Below, one piece after another: positions 33,870 to 42,774 of a DNA stretch of 64,000 nt. The number at the start of each line of letters is the position of its first letter. Within the stretch, counting starts at the first letter, position 1. The position numbers were made by a program, and so were the translations under genes. Origin of the DNA: Cyclobacteriaceae bacterium (GTDB taxonomy: Bacteria > Bacteroidota > Bacteroidia > Cytophagales > Cyclobacteriaceae); contig JAEUUJ010000050.1 in assembly GCA_016786495.1 (NCBI GenBank), forward strand, positions 1-64,000, written 5' to 3'. A model generated the notes under the pieces. That model was not told the DNA's origin and did no database searches. It worked only from the letters and a program-made list of their open reading frames with translations.

Positions 33870-35319
33870 GTTTAGAATACTGTTCGCAATAAGTTTTTTT
33901 GGTGTGTTCGGCCACTCGTTCGCACAACAGGCATACTCGCTCGAAGATGTGATTCAACTTGCGAAGAACCAGTCGCCTTTCGCGAAACAGGCCGAGACTC
34001 GCAAAGAGAACCGCTACTGGCAATACCGCTTTTACAAGACTAACTACAACCCGCAACTCAGGTTAAACGGGAATTTCCCGGATTACAACAAAGACTATTT
34101 TCAAAATCGCCTGGACGATGGTACCATCCAGTATCAGCAGCGCGAACAAACGAATGCCACACTTAATCTGGGGCTGGAGCAGCCGATTTTCTTTACCGGT
34201 GGAACAGTTTCTGTGAACACCGGGCTGAACCGGTATGACGACTATTTCTATGATATCAAACAGTTTAGTGGAACAGTAGTTAACGTCCGGTTGGATCAGC
34301 CGATTTTGGGATTCAACGACTTGCGCTGGGACCGAAAAACTGAGCCACTACGCTACGAAGAGTCAAAACGCTCGTTTGTGGAGGAGATGGAATCGATATC
34401 GCAGCAGGCAGCCACACGATTCTTTACCGTGCTGGATGCACAGATCAACCTGCAGCTTGCGGAGTACAACCTCGCGAACAACGATACGATCTATAAAATC
34501 GAGCAAGGCCGGTACAACATCGGAACGACAACGAAAGACAAGTTGCTTCAGGCTGAACTTCAATTACTTCAGTCGCGGCAACAGGTTACTGCTGCGCGGA
34601 TTAATCTTCAGAACTCAAAACTCAATATGCGGTCGTACATCGGCTTGAAAGAGTTTGATGAATTTAAACTCGTGCTGCCTGAATCCATTCCGGTTCTCAG
34701 ACTTTCTGCGGAACGCGCACTTGAATATGCGAGGCAAAATCGGGCCGATTACATAGCTTTTGAACGAAGAAAAATTGAGGCTGACCGGGAGGTTGCTCAA
34801 GCACGCGGACAGCGCTATCAGATCAACCTGGTTGCATCATACGGTCTCAACAACAGCGGGGAGCAAATGTCGGCCTTATATGATGATCCGTTGTCGCAAC
34901 AGCGCATCAACCTTGGTTTTAATTTCCCGGTACTGGATTGGGGACGCAACCGGGCAAGAATGCGTACGGCCATTGCCAATCAAAAGTTAAATGATTATGT
35001 GATCGCACAGGATGAGGTCATATTTGAACAGGAAATTCTGACGCAGGTTGCGCAATTTGAAGTTTTGTTAAGTCAAATCGAAATCACAAAGAAATCGGAT
35101 GAGATTGCGCAGGAACGTTACATGGTTTCGCAAAACCGCTACCTGATTGGAAAGATTGACATCACCAACCTTAACCTGGCGTTGAAAGACAAGGATGAGG
35201 CGAAGCGTGCATACGTTGATGCACTGCGCGCCTTCTGGACGGCGTATTACGGGCTGAGGAGATTAACGCTGTACGATTTTTCTTCCGATCGGTTACTCTA
35301 CAATCCGGAAGCTAAATAA
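33862..35319 (+). CDS. TolC family outer membrane efflux protein
   Basis: From ATG 33862 the protein has 485 residues, with a signal peptide (MNKFRILFAISFFGVFGHSFAQ). Two related OEP halves of long helices and beta strands are visible, with typical segments YSLEDVIQLAKNQSP, LNLGLEQPIFFTGG and LGFNFPVLDWGRNRARMRTAIAN. It should form the trimeric channel of the MacA-permease-TolC pump. The frame is open to 33763, but that part lies inside the permease gene. It converges on the minus-strand gene at 35382. Confidence 0.9.
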   Translation: MNKFRILFAISFFGVFGHSFAQQAYSLEDVIQLAKNQSPFAKQAETRKENRYWQYRFYKTNYNPQLRLNGNFPDYNKDYFQNRLDDGTIQYQQREQTNATLNLGLEQPIFFTGGTVSVNTGLNRYDDYFYDIKQFSGTVVNVRLDQPILGFNDLRWDRKTEPLRYEESKRSFVEEMESISQQAATRFFTVLDAQINLQLAEYNLANNDTIYKIEQGRYNIGTTTKDKLLQAELQLLQSRQQVTAARINLQNSKLNMRSYIGLKEFDEFKLVLPESIPVLRLSAERALEYARQNRADYIAFERRKIEADREVAQARGQRYQINLVASYGLNNSGEQMSALYDDPLSQQRINLGFNFPVLDWGRNRARMRTAIANQKLNDYVIAQDEVIFEQEILTQVAQFEVLLSQIEITKKSDEIAQERYMVSQNRYLIGKIDITNLNLALKDKDEAKRAYVDALRAFWTAYYGLRRLTLYDFSSDRLLYNPEAK

Positions 35320-35381
35320 TAACAGTCTTCTTCGGGCTCCCGTATTAGGCGTAGTAAGAGTGAAGTTTATCGCGGGCAGAC

Positions 35382-36410
35382 TTACCAGTTGAGTGGAAAA
35401 GGTGACTCTGCGTATCCGATAGCAAAGTCGGCTCCTCCGTCAAATACCTTAACCCCCATGTACCACATCCGTACTTTGTTATCTTCAATGATTACCGTTG
35501 GGGCAATAACGGAGTTTGATTCCCAGTCATATTTCTTTTCCAGGATTGGTTCCGGATAAACTTCGTAGGGCCCAAGGATGTTGGTGCTGCGTGCAACACC
35601 GATGCCGGTGTCACCGGAAATAAACAGGTAGAAGACATTGTCGGGCCCTTTCACGATCTCCGGCTCCTTGATCACCGATGCCCAGCTAAGATCGAAGTCA
35701 ACACCGCTGATGATCGGATCGGGGAGCTTTGTCCATGTTTCGCCATCGGTTGAGTTAGCGCCCAAAATTCCAAGGAATGCAGGGCTGCAGTTTTCGATGC
35801 AATATCCGACATACAGCATGTAGTACGTGTTACCTTCCCGAATCACCGTTGGAGAGAACAGCGCATTGGCATCCTTTGAATTGGCAGCGCCCAAAGGAAG
35901 AACAGGATCGGCAGAAGCACGGGTGAAGGTTACCGTGTTGTCGGACTTGGCCAATCCGATTTGGCTTTCGGCAACAATTTTTCCGGCCACATCCGCTTCA
36001 TCTGGATAACCGCAGTAGTACATCCACAATTGTCCGTCCTTTTTTATTACCGACACTGTCTCAAGGTGGTCGTCCCAGGTGCCCGCGGTTACATCGAGTG
36101 CAATACTTTCAGTGCCCGTCACCTCATGTGCGGGAGTCCAATGAATGCCATCGACCGATTTTATTCCTGCAATTGCCAGTTTTTCTTCGGGGTCGAGTAC
36201 AAAGCTGGAGTAATACATTCTCAACGTATCGCCATCACGGATAATGCTCGGGTCGCCCGCGGTAAACACCCCTTCCCAAACCGGTGTCGCGCGCCTGGTA
36301 AATTTAATCTTGGTGTTTTCAGACTCATCTGAACTGCACGTGGCCAACAGCGTAGCCGCTGCATAAAGTAAAACTACGGAGAGAACTTTAGGGATGTGGC
36401 GTGTCTTCAT
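35382..36410 (-). CDS. Lipoprotein with five-bladed beta-propeller (GH43/GH32-like fold)
   Basis: From ATG 36410 the protein has 342 residues, with lipobox LLATC (Cys25). Repeated blade motifs recur: GDPSIIRDGDTLRMYYSSF, VIKKDGQLWMYYCGYP, PTVIREGNTYYMLYVGY, EIVKGPDNVFYLFISG and PTVIIEDNKVRMWYMG. This is the pattern of glycoside hydrolase clans with five-bladed propellers, but I cannot assign catalytic carboxylates, so a glycan-acting role is inference. Its start overlaps the end of the upstream gene by about 20 bases (ATG 36419 is also possible). Confidence 0.75.
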   Translation of the reverse strand: MKTRHIPKVLSVVLLYAAATLLATCSSDESENTKIKFTRRATPVWEGVFTAGDPSIIRDGDTLRMYYSSFVLDPEEKLAIAGIKSVDGIHWTPAHEVTGTESIALDVTAGTWDDHLETVSVIKKDGQLWMYYCGYPDEADVAGKIVAESQIGLAKSDNTVTFTRASADPVLPLGAANSKDANALFSPTVIREGNTYYMLYVGYCIENCSPAFLGILGANSTDGETWTKLPDPIISGVDFDLSWASVIKEPEIVKGPDNVFYLFISGDTGIGVARSTNILGPYEVYPEPILEKKYDWESNSVIAPTVIIEDNKVRMWYMGVKVFDGGADFAIGYAESPFPLNW

Positions 36411-36798
36411 CTTCTTCATTGTGCGCGAAATAATCAATGCCCATGATATCACCGGCATATTCTTTAAAGTGAAGTGTGTCGCCAACCTGCTTTTTTTCGT
36501 AGTGATCGCTGTGGCAATTTACTTTTAAAACCTGGCCATCTTCGAGCTCAACTAACGCTACCCATTGGTCGTGTGTTTGCGTAGTGATCAGATAATCTTT
36601 TTGCTTGTATCGCATATAGGGATTCATGCTGGTCGCGTTCGCATAGTCCCTGGGAACAAACGCTTTTTCCACGATGATACCTTTCATGATCAGCGGAGGC
36701 GCGAAGAGCAGATCATAGGCAAAAATGACGAGCACGATTAACGACGCGAAGAACACAGCATACTTGATGCCGGTTACGATTTTTTTTGAGGTTGCCAT
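36388..36798 (-). CDS. Single-pass membrane protein of unknown function
   Basis: A 136-residue protein. One membrane helix lies at about 12-32 (YAVFFASLIVLVIFAYDLLF). The rest is a small beta-rich domain (MKGIIVEKAFVPRDYANATSM, YLITTQTHDQWVALVELEDGQVLKVNCHSDHYEKKQVGDTL in part), with an acidic C-terminus. The layout resembles small DUF-type envelope proteins with an OB/SH3-like domain; I do not recognise a named family. It lies 22 bases downstream of purB on the same strand and overlaps the propeller lipoprotein gene. Confidence 0.65.
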   Translation of the reverse strand: MATSKKIVTGIKYAVFFASLIVLVIFAYDLLFAPPLIMKGIIVEKAFVPRDYANATSMNPYMRYKQKDYLITTQTHDQWVALVELEDGQVLKVNCHSDHYEKKQVGDTLHFKEYAGDIMGIDYFAHNEEDEDTPHP

Positions 36799-36820
36799 AC
36801 AGGGTTAAGGTTGGTTGGCC

Positions 36821-38161
36821 TTAGATACCGGTGTACGTGAACGGGGTTACTGATTTTAACCGTTCTTTCACAGCAGCAGATACCTGAAGCGTATCGATAA
36901 ATTCTTCAAAATCTTTTTTAGTAACCTTCTCATTTTTCCGTGTGAGCAATTTTAATGCCTCGTACGGATTTGGGTAATTTTCCCTGCGGAGAATGGTTTG
37001 TATGGCCTCGGCCACCACAGCCCAGTTGTTGTCCAGATCTTTATCAATGGCAGCTTTATTGAGTTCCAGCTTGCCGATTCCTTTTTCAAGCGATTTTAAC
37101 GCAAGAAAGGTGTGTGCTAACGGTACCCCGATGTTTCTCAATACCGTTGAGTCGGTAAGATCACGCTGGAGTCGTGAGATGGGAAGTTTGGCCGACAGAT
37201 GTTCGAAGATTGCATTTGCAAACCCCAAATTGCCTTCTGCATTTTCGAAATCAATCGGGTTAACCTTGTGGGGCATAGCCGATGAACCGATTTCTCCCGC
37301 CTTTATCTTCTGTTTGAAATAACTCATCGAGATGTACTGCCATACATCGCGGCTGAAATCAATCAGAATGTTGTTTATTCTTTTCAGGGCATCAAACAAT
37401 GCTGCCAGGTTATCGTAATGTTCGATTTGTGTTGTCGGGTGACTGCGCGATAAACCCAGATTCTTTTGAACAAAGGTGTCACCGAATTTTTTCCAGTCGA
37501 TTTCCGGATAGGCAATATGATGAGCATTGAAATTACCGGTCGCTCCGCCAAACTTCGCGGAATACGGAACCGATGTTAACAACTCAACCTGTCGGGTAAT
37601 TCGTTCGGCGAATACCCGAATTTCTTTTCCCAGGCGGGTGGGAGATGCCGGCTGTCCATGCGTTCGCGCAAGCATCGCAATATCGTTCCACTGATCGGCC
37701 AGTCCGTTAAGCAACGCAACCTGTTTGTGGATGGCAGGTAACATCTCAGCGTCCATGAACTCTTTCAGCGAAAGCGGAATAGCGGTATTGTTAACATCCT
37801 GTGAGGTTAACCCGAAGTGAATGAACTCTTTGAACTCACTCAATCCAAGTTCATCGAATTTGTTTTTCAGAAAATACTCAACCGCTTTAACATCATGGTT
37901 GGTGGTCTTTTCAATTTCTTTGATGGATAGTGCATCGGCTTCGGAGAGATTTTCGAACAATTTCCGGAGCGCACTTTCGTGTTTGCCGGAGATCTTTTTC
38001 AGTTCTGGAAGCGTGCCGGTGAGCGCAATAAAATACTCAACTTCTACCCGAACGCGGTAACGGATCAATCCAAACTCCGAGAAGTAAGGGGCAAGCGGTT
38101 GGGTGGCTGAAAAATAGCGGCCATCGATAGGAGCAATGGCGTTGAGCGTGTTTAGCTGCAC
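36821..38161 (-). CDS. purB: Adenylosuccinate lyase
   Basis: A 446-residue enzyme of purine synthesis that removes fumarate from SAICAR and adenylosuccinate. It has the opening NAIAPIDGRY, the TSQDVNNTAIPLSLKEFM region, ARTHGQPASPT, and the superfamily signature GSSAMPHKVNPIDFENAEGN. It is the E. coli-like class of PurB by length. The start chosen is GTG 38161, which gives the usual N-terminus (QLNTLNAIAPIDGRY); the frame is open to TTG 38191. It is divergent from the ferredoxin reductase gene. Confidence 0.93.
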   Translation of the reverse strand: MQLNTLNAIAPIDGRYFSATQPLAPYFSEFGLIRYRVRVEVEYFIALTGTLPELKKISGKHESALRKLFENLSEADALSIKEIEKTTNHDVKAVEYFLKNKFDELGLSEFKEFIHFGLTSQDVNNTAIPLSLKEFMDAEMLPAIHKQVALLNGLADQWNDIAMLARTHGQPASPTRLGKEIRVFAERITRQVELLTSVPYSAKFGGATGNFNAHHIAYPEIDWKKFGDTFVQKNLGLSRSHPTTQIEHYDNLAALFDALKRINNILIDFSRDVWQYISMSYFKQKIKAGEIGSSAMPHKVNPIDFENAEGNLGFANAIFEHLSAKLPISRLQRDLTDSTVLRNIGVPLAHTFLALKSLEKGIGKLELNKAAIDKDLDNNWAVVAEAIQTILRRENYPNPYEALKLLTRKNEKVTKKDFEEFIDTLQVSAAVKERLKSVTPFTYTGI

Positions 38162-38198
38162 GGGATGACTATTAAGCTGTAAAAATAACAAAAAACGC

Positions 38199-38206
38199 TA
38201 CTTTTG
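38199..38206 (+). promoter_or_regulatory. -7 box upstream of the ferredoxin reductase gene
   Basis: TACTTTTG is a full match to TAnnTTTG, 60 bases before ATG 38267. No clear -33 TTTG is seen. Confidence 0.4.
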
Positions 38207-38266
38207 CGACCAATCCGAAAACCTGTTTCGGTAAATTACTGTTATAGAGCAAATCTGGCACTGATC

Positions 38267-39397
38267 ATGGCATTTGGACTTTTTAAGAAGAAAGAGAATA
38301 CTCCGGCATCCTCCAACAAATCGGAATCGCGTGGACCGCATTATTACGAGCTGACGGTTAAGAATGTCGTCAATGAAACAAAAGATGCGATAACCATCGT
38401 ATTTGAGCATCCATCTGAAAAAGTCAGTTATAAGTCCGGTCAGTTTTTGACGCTCATTATTCCAATTCAGGGAAAAGAGGTACGGAGAGCCTATTCGCTT
38501 TGTTCGTCACCGTTTACGGATGGTGACCTGGCGGTTACCGTGAAACGGGTTGACAAAGGTTTGATGTCGAACTGGCTTCCGGATAATCTGAAAGCCGGCA
38601 ACAAGATCAAAGTGATGGAGCCGATGGGGCAGTTTACCACCGAATTTAAAACGGAGAACAAGCGCCACCTTGTGATGTTTGCTGGGGGATCGGGCATCAC
38701 ACCCATGATGTCGATCATTAAAAGTACGTTGACACAGGAGCCCAACAGTATCTGTTCGCTGATTTATTGCAATCGTGATATCGATAGTATTATTTTTAAA
38801 GACGCATTCGACACATTGCAAACAACATACGAAGGCCGGTTGCACGTAATTCACGTGCTCGACAATGCACCAATGAACTGGCAGGGCTATTCCGGTTTGC
38901 TGAATCCCGAGATGCTGAAGAAATTGTTTGAACGCATTCCGGATTGGGGAATCGGCAACACTACCTACCTGATGTGCGGACCTGAGGGGATGATGAAGAA
39001 TGTGGAAACATTGCTCGAACAGCATTCCATTCCAAAAGAAAAAGTGTTCAAGGAGAGTTTTGTGCAGGGCACCATCGATAAAGAAACAAAAACGGAAGCG
39101 GCCGCTACCGACAACGAACTTAAAACCCGTGAAGTAACGATTCGCTATGATGGGCAGGAGTACAAAGTGTCCGTTCCGCCCAACAGCACCATTCTTGAAA
39201 CCGCGCTTGATCAGGGAATTGATTTGCCGTACAGTTGTCAAAGCGGTCTATGCACAGCATGTCGCGGCCGGGCCTTGTCGGGTAAAGTAAAACTTGACGA
39301 AGAAGAAGGCTTGTCACAATCCGAGCGCAACGAGGGTTATGTACTCACCTGCGTTGGCCATCCGCTTACGGACGATGTGGTGATTGAAATTGGCTAG
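38267..39397 (+). CDS. Ferredoxin-NADP reductase-like oxidoreductase with 2Fe-2S domain (PaaE/Hmp-reductase type)
   Basis: From ATG 38267 the protein has 376 residues. The FAD domain has RAYSLCSSP (flavin binding). The NAD(P) domain has MFAGGSGITPMMS and YLMCGPEGMM. A C-terminal plant-type ferredoxin domain has CQSGLCTAC and a last cysteine in LTCVGHP, the four ligands of a 2Fe-2S cluster. The domain order matches PaaE, the reductase of phenylacetyl-CoA epoxidase, but no paa genes are nearby, so its acceptor is unknown. It overlaps the convergent beta-lactamase-fold gene by 4 bases. Confidence 0.88.
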   Translation: MAFGLFKKKENTPASSNKSESRGPHYYELTVKNVVNETKDAITIVFEHPSEKVSYKSGQFLTLIIPIQGKEVRRAYSLCSSPFTDGDLAVTVKRVDKGLMSNWLPDNLKAGNKIKVMEPMGQFTTEFKTENKRHLVMFAGGSGITPMMSIIKSTLTQEPNSICSLIYCNRDIDSIIFKDAFDTLQTTYEGRLHVIHVLDNAPMNWQGYSGLLNPEMLKKLFERIPDWGIGNTTYLMCGPEGMMKNVETLLEQHSIPKEKVFKESFVQGTIDKETKTEAAATDNELKTREVTIRYDGQEYKVSVPPNSTILETALDQGIDLPYSCQSGLCTACRGRALSGKVKLDEEEGLSQSERNEGYVLTCVGHPLTDDVVIEIG

Positions 39398-40488
39398 TTC
39401 AGCCAACCGTATTTCCTAAGAACTTCCAATACTTGAGTGCGTTTCGGTTCCTGTTGTACCGGAATGTTGCAAAGCATGACGTAGATAATTCCTTTTGACG
39501 GGATGCTTACGTAGTCGCAGTAAAATCCACCTTGTGTCCCGGTGTGGGAAATCATCTTCGATCCGTCATTAAGTGTTTCGATGAACCAACTGTAGCCGAT
39601 GAACGGTTTTTCATTGCTCTGCCAGTTCGGGTATTCGGTTATAGTACGCGAATGTTCAATGATATCTTTGGTGAGGAATGCTGCGCGCTGAATGGCCTGC
39701 TCGTATTGAATCAGTTCTTCGGCTGAACTCCATACACCTCCGTTGCCTGCTGCAGGAAATGTAGGTTCCTCGCCATAGTCTTTTTCAATAAAGCCGGAAG
39801 CTGTTTTCAGGTAGGCATGCGAAACACCTGTTTCCGGGAAGGGACCATCGGTGATTACACTTGTTTTCATGCCGGCCGGATCAAAAATTTTCTCTTTCAC
39901 TACGTCCTGCCATTTGCGACCGGTAACTTTTTCAATAATCAATGCCAGCCCGTTGAAGGCAGGGTTCGAGTATTCGTAACGACTGCCCGGTTCAAACAGC
40001 AGCGAATCGTTGAGCTTGATGGGAGCAAAGTTCTCCCCGTCTTTCGCGATGATCAGAAAGGCACTATCGAGCAGGTGTTTCCGATTGTCGGGAAGGCCGG
40101 ATGTGTGTGTGAGTAAATGATGGATGCGGACCTTTTTTGCGAGTTCTGGATTTTTGAAATCCGGAAAGTACTTAAGTAAACTGTCATCCAACGAGAGCTT
40201 ACCCTCCAGGGAGAGTGCAAGAATAGTGTTCGATACAAAGGTTTTGGAAATTGATCCGGTATTAAATAATGTCTTCGTTGTGATTTTTTCTTTCGTGCTC
40301 ATATCCGCCAGGCCGTAAGCGTGTGAGAAAACAACCGAATCGTTTTTCACAATCATCACCACTCCGCCCGGCTCATCATCCTTGAATACAGGCATGAAAA
40401 TCTGATTGACATCACGTTCAAGAGTCGGTCTATCGCTGCACGAGGTAATGGCAACGATGACAATCGAAAGCAGCATTAACTTTTTCAT
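39394..40488 (-). CDS. Beta-lactamase-fold serine hydrolase, lipoprotein
   Basis: A 364-residue class C-like penicillin-binding/esterase family protein. The lipobox is ITSC (Cys17). The catalytic SxxK is SISK (Ser79-Lys82), the YxN motif is YSN in RYEYSNPAF, and the third motif is HTG. It should be a periplasmic or outer membrane-anchored peptidase or esterase; true beta-lactamase activity is unlikely to be its main role in this subgroup. It overlaps the CDF transporter gene by 4 bases. Confidence 0.87.
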   Translation of the reverse strand: MKKLMLLSIVIVAITSCSDRPTLERDVNQIFMPVFKDDEPGGVVMIVKNDSVVFSHAYGLADMSTKEKITTKTLFNTGSISKTFVSNTILALSLEGKLSLDDSLLKYFPDFKNPELAKKVRIHHLLTHTSGLPDNRKHLLDSAFLIIAKDGENFAPIKLNDSLLFEPGSRYEYSNPAFNGLALIIEKVTGRKWQDVVKEKIFDPAGMKTSVITDGPFPETGVSHAYLKTASGFIEKDYGEEPTFPAAGNGGVWSSAEELIQYEQAIQRAAFLTKDIIEHSRTITEYPNWQSNEKPFIGYSWFIETLNDGSKMISHTGTQGGFYCDYVSIPSKGIIYVMLCNIPVQQEPKRTQVLEVLRKYGWLN

Positions 40489-41480
40489 TCAGGCGTGGAG
40501 ATGTTGTGTTTCTGATTTGAAGAAATGTTATCGACCGTCCAGGTAATCTTCTTTTCCTGTGCGTGCTGGCGCACCGGGCAATCGTGCTTGCTGCAAATTT
40601 TGCATTGAAACTCCAGGCAGCCATCGGAATGAACAAACAACTCTAACGATTCGCCAAAATCCTGGCGCACCAACAAGGCGAGTTCATCAATTTCATGATG
40701 TGCTTCGTGTACGTTAAAATACCACGGGACGGTAAGGTGCGCATCGAGGTGCAGCGTGCTTCCATATTTAATGATGCGCAGGTTGTGCAGGTCCATCCAG
40801 TTATCCCTGCGATGTTCGTTGAAAACTTTCACCATTTTTTTCAGCAGGGCGCGGTCCGATTCATCCATGATCCCGGCCACGGAGCTACGAACAATTTTAT
40901 ACCCCGTGTACAAAATCACGAAGCTGAAAAGAATGGCCACGGCACTGTCGAGCCACAGGATGTTTGTGAAATAGATAATCACCAATCCTGTCAGCACACC
41001 GATGGTGGAATATGTATCGGAGGTCAAATGCTTTCCGCTGGCCACCAGGGCAAGCGAATTATTTTGTGTACCGATGCGGATGCAAAACCTTCCGGCAACA
41101 AAATTCAGGATGGCGGTTATGCCAATGAGGAGTATCCCGTAGTCAAGTTCATGCAATTCCCGGGGATTGAACAATTGTTGGATGGCGGTATAACAAATAG
41201 CAATGCCGGCAATCACAATCATGGTTCCTTCCACGGCTGCCGACACAAACTCAATCTTTCCATGGCCATAGGGATGATCTTCGTCACGCGGTTTCGCAGA
41301 GAGATGCAGGCTGTACAATCCGAAGAAGCCGGCAACAACATTTACAATCCCCTCCAGCGCATCGGTAAGGATAGCCACAGAACCGGTGAGGAAATACGCC
41401 ACAAGTTTGACACTCAGCAACACCACGGATAATGCCGCTACCCATGTTTGTATCCGGATGTTTTGTCTTGCGGGTTCCAA
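40485..41480 (-). CDS. Cation diffusion facilitator (CDF) transporter
   Basis: A membrane transporter of 331 residues from TTG 41480, one base after the upstream stop; the frame is open to ATG 41534, which would overlap that gene by 53 bases. It has six membrane helices, the metal-site residues in LTDALEGIVN and in HLTSDTYS, the DEDHPYGHGKIEF loop and a C-terminal soluble domain. An extra cysteine-rich end (CLEFQCKICSKHDCPVRQH) could bind metal. It likely exports Zn2+ or Fe2+/Mn2+ in exchange for protons. Confidence 0.88.
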   Translation of the reverse strand: MEPARQNIRIQTWVAALSVVLLSVKLVAYFLTGSVAILTDALEGIVNVVAGFFGLYSLHLSAKPRDEDHPYGHGKIEFVSAAVEGTMIVIAGIAICYTAIQQLFNPRELHELDYGILLIGITAILNFVAGRFCIRIGTQNNSLALVASGKHLTSDTYSTIGVLTGLVIIYFTNILWLDSAVAILFSFVILYTGYKIVRSSVAGIMDESDRALLKKMVKVFNEHRRDNWMDLHNLRIIKYGSTLHLDAHLTVPWYFNVHEAHHEIDELALLVRQDFGESLELFVHSDGCLEFQCKICSKHDCPVRQHAQEKKITWTVDNISSNQKHNISTPE

Positions 41481-41481
41481 C

Positions 41482-41748
41482 TTATGCGGTATTCTTTTTC
41501 TTTTGTGCCAGCCGGATAATGGCCGGGATGGCAATAATTACCCAAACAATGTTTAAAAACGTGTTGGCGTAGGTCTTATAGAAAACAGTATAAACGATCA
41601 GGCAGATTCCGCTAAACAGGTTCAGGAGCAAAAATGTATACGAATCCGACTTGATCTTCTGATAACTGTTAAGTCCATACGCAAGGAGCAGGCCAATCGA
41701 ACCGCCCCATCCGATAATGTCAAAAAAAAGCTTGTTATCGTCCATCAC
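41482..41748 (-). CDS. Small three-helix membrane protein (CBU_0592-like)
   Basis: An 88-residue protein with three hydrophobic helices (IIGWGGSIGLLLAYGL, YTFLLLNLFSGICLIVYTVFY and FLNIVWVIIAIPAIIRL in part). The GWGGSIGLLLAYGLNSYQKIKSDS opening resembles the CBU_0592 family of small inner membrane proteins, whose function is not known. It overlaps the SMP-30 gene by 4 bases (ATGA) and precedes the CDF gene, so the three are probably one transcript. Confidence 0.75.
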   Translation of the reverse strand: MMDDNKLFFDIIGWGGSIGLLLAYGLNSYQKIKSDSYTFLLLNLFSGICLIVYTVFYKTYANTFLNIVWVIIAIPAIIRLAQKKKNTA

Positions 41749-42740
41749 TTGCGCAGCGTTACCTTGAGCACGTATGAATCGGCTGTTAGAAATAACACCT
41801 TCTCATCGGATGATAATGCACAGTTCGAAACCGGGACATCGTTAATCCGGATTCGGCCCAATACTTTACCGTCACCGTTGAAAATCCAAACTCCACCCGG
41901 GCCTGAGGCTAATACAATGTTGTTGCTGTTGACCTTCAGGCCATCCGGCAAGCCTTGCTCGGTCTTCGCATTTTCAGTCGCATCATAAAAAATCCGGGCA
42001 TTCATTACAGAGTCATTCTCCGCCAGGTCAAACGCATACCAGCGCGCTTTACCCGAATCGGAGTTGGCTACGATAAGCGTTTTCTTGTTGCGCAGCATGG
42101 CAATTCCATTCGGACGTGTAAGCGAGTCGGTAATGAGTTTCACATCGCCTTCTGCCGGAGCAACATATACCCCCTGAAAAGGAATTTCTTTTTCAGGATC
42201 TTCATTTTGTTTGGCTAAACCGTATGGCGGATCGGTGAAATAAAAGCTGTAGTTATAAAACGTAGCATCGTTCGGACTGTTGAATCGCTTTCCCTGGTAT
42301 TTGTCGGCGATGCCGGTGAAATCGGCCTTGGGCTGATCCAGCGGAGCGTTCATCATCGCGAGCCTCCGGTCGCCATGCTGGCATAAAATCAGGTTATCTT
42401 CATCGTCAAGCAAAAGTCCGTTTGACCCGGGCTCCGGGCTGCTGGTAGTCGAACCCATAAAGCCCGACGGGGTGAGATAGACCTTCGCACCTTCTTTCTC
42501 GGTCCATTGGTAGATCGTATTCTTCGGCACATCCGAAAACAAAAGCATGTTTTGGGAAGCTACCCAAACCGGGCCCTCACTCCATTCATACCCTTCGGCG
42601 ATAATTTCGATCGTGGCATCGGCACTCACAATGCTGTCGAAGGCCGGATCAATCCGTTCAAATGTTCCCATCGTTTTTTGTTCTGGTTTGCCGCACGCGG
42701 AGAGTAACGCCAGTGGCAGAATGAAATACCTCAGCTTCAT
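41745..42740 (-). CDS. SMP-30/gluconolactonase-like lipoprotein
   Basis: From ATG 42740 the protein has 331 residues with lipobox LLSAC. The six-bladed SMP-30/gluconolactonase/LRE domain shows EGYEWSEGPVWV, FSDVPKNTIYQW, FNSPNDATF, YFTDPPYGL, LTRPNGIAM and GLPDGLKVN, including the Glu, Asn and Asp positions that bind the divalent metal. It may hydrolyse a sugar lactone in the periplasm. The frame is open to 42824 but overlaps the upstream gene there. Confidence 0.88.
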   Translation of the reverse strand: MKLRYFILPLALLSACGKPEQKTMGTFERIDPAFDSIVSADATIEIIAEGYEWSEGPVWVASQNMLLFSDVPKNTIYQWTEKEGAKVYLTPSGFMGSTTSSPEPGSNGLLLDDEDNLILCQHGDRRLAMMNAPLDQPKADFTGIADKYQGKRFNSPNDATFYNYSFYFTDPPYGLAKQNEDPEKEIPFQGVYVAPAEGDVKLITDSLTRPNGIAMLRNKKTLIVANSDSGKARWYAFDLAENDSVMNARIFYDATENAKTEQGLPDGLKVNSNNIVLASGPGGVWIFNGDGKVLGRIRINDVPVSNCALSSDEKVLFLTADSYVLKVTLRK

Positions 42741-42774
42741 AAGGGTTTGGTTTTGGAGTGTTAAAGATAGCAGA

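Noticed and set aside
38507-39241. Minus-strand frame of 244 codons within the ferredoxin reductase gene
   Set aside because: The sense frame has all FAD, NAD and iron-sulfur motifs; the antisense translation shows no domain pattern.
40695-41432. Plus-strand frame of 245 codons opposite the CDF transporter
   Set aside because: The transporter on the minus strand has metal sites and six membrane helices; the antisense frame is a shadow.
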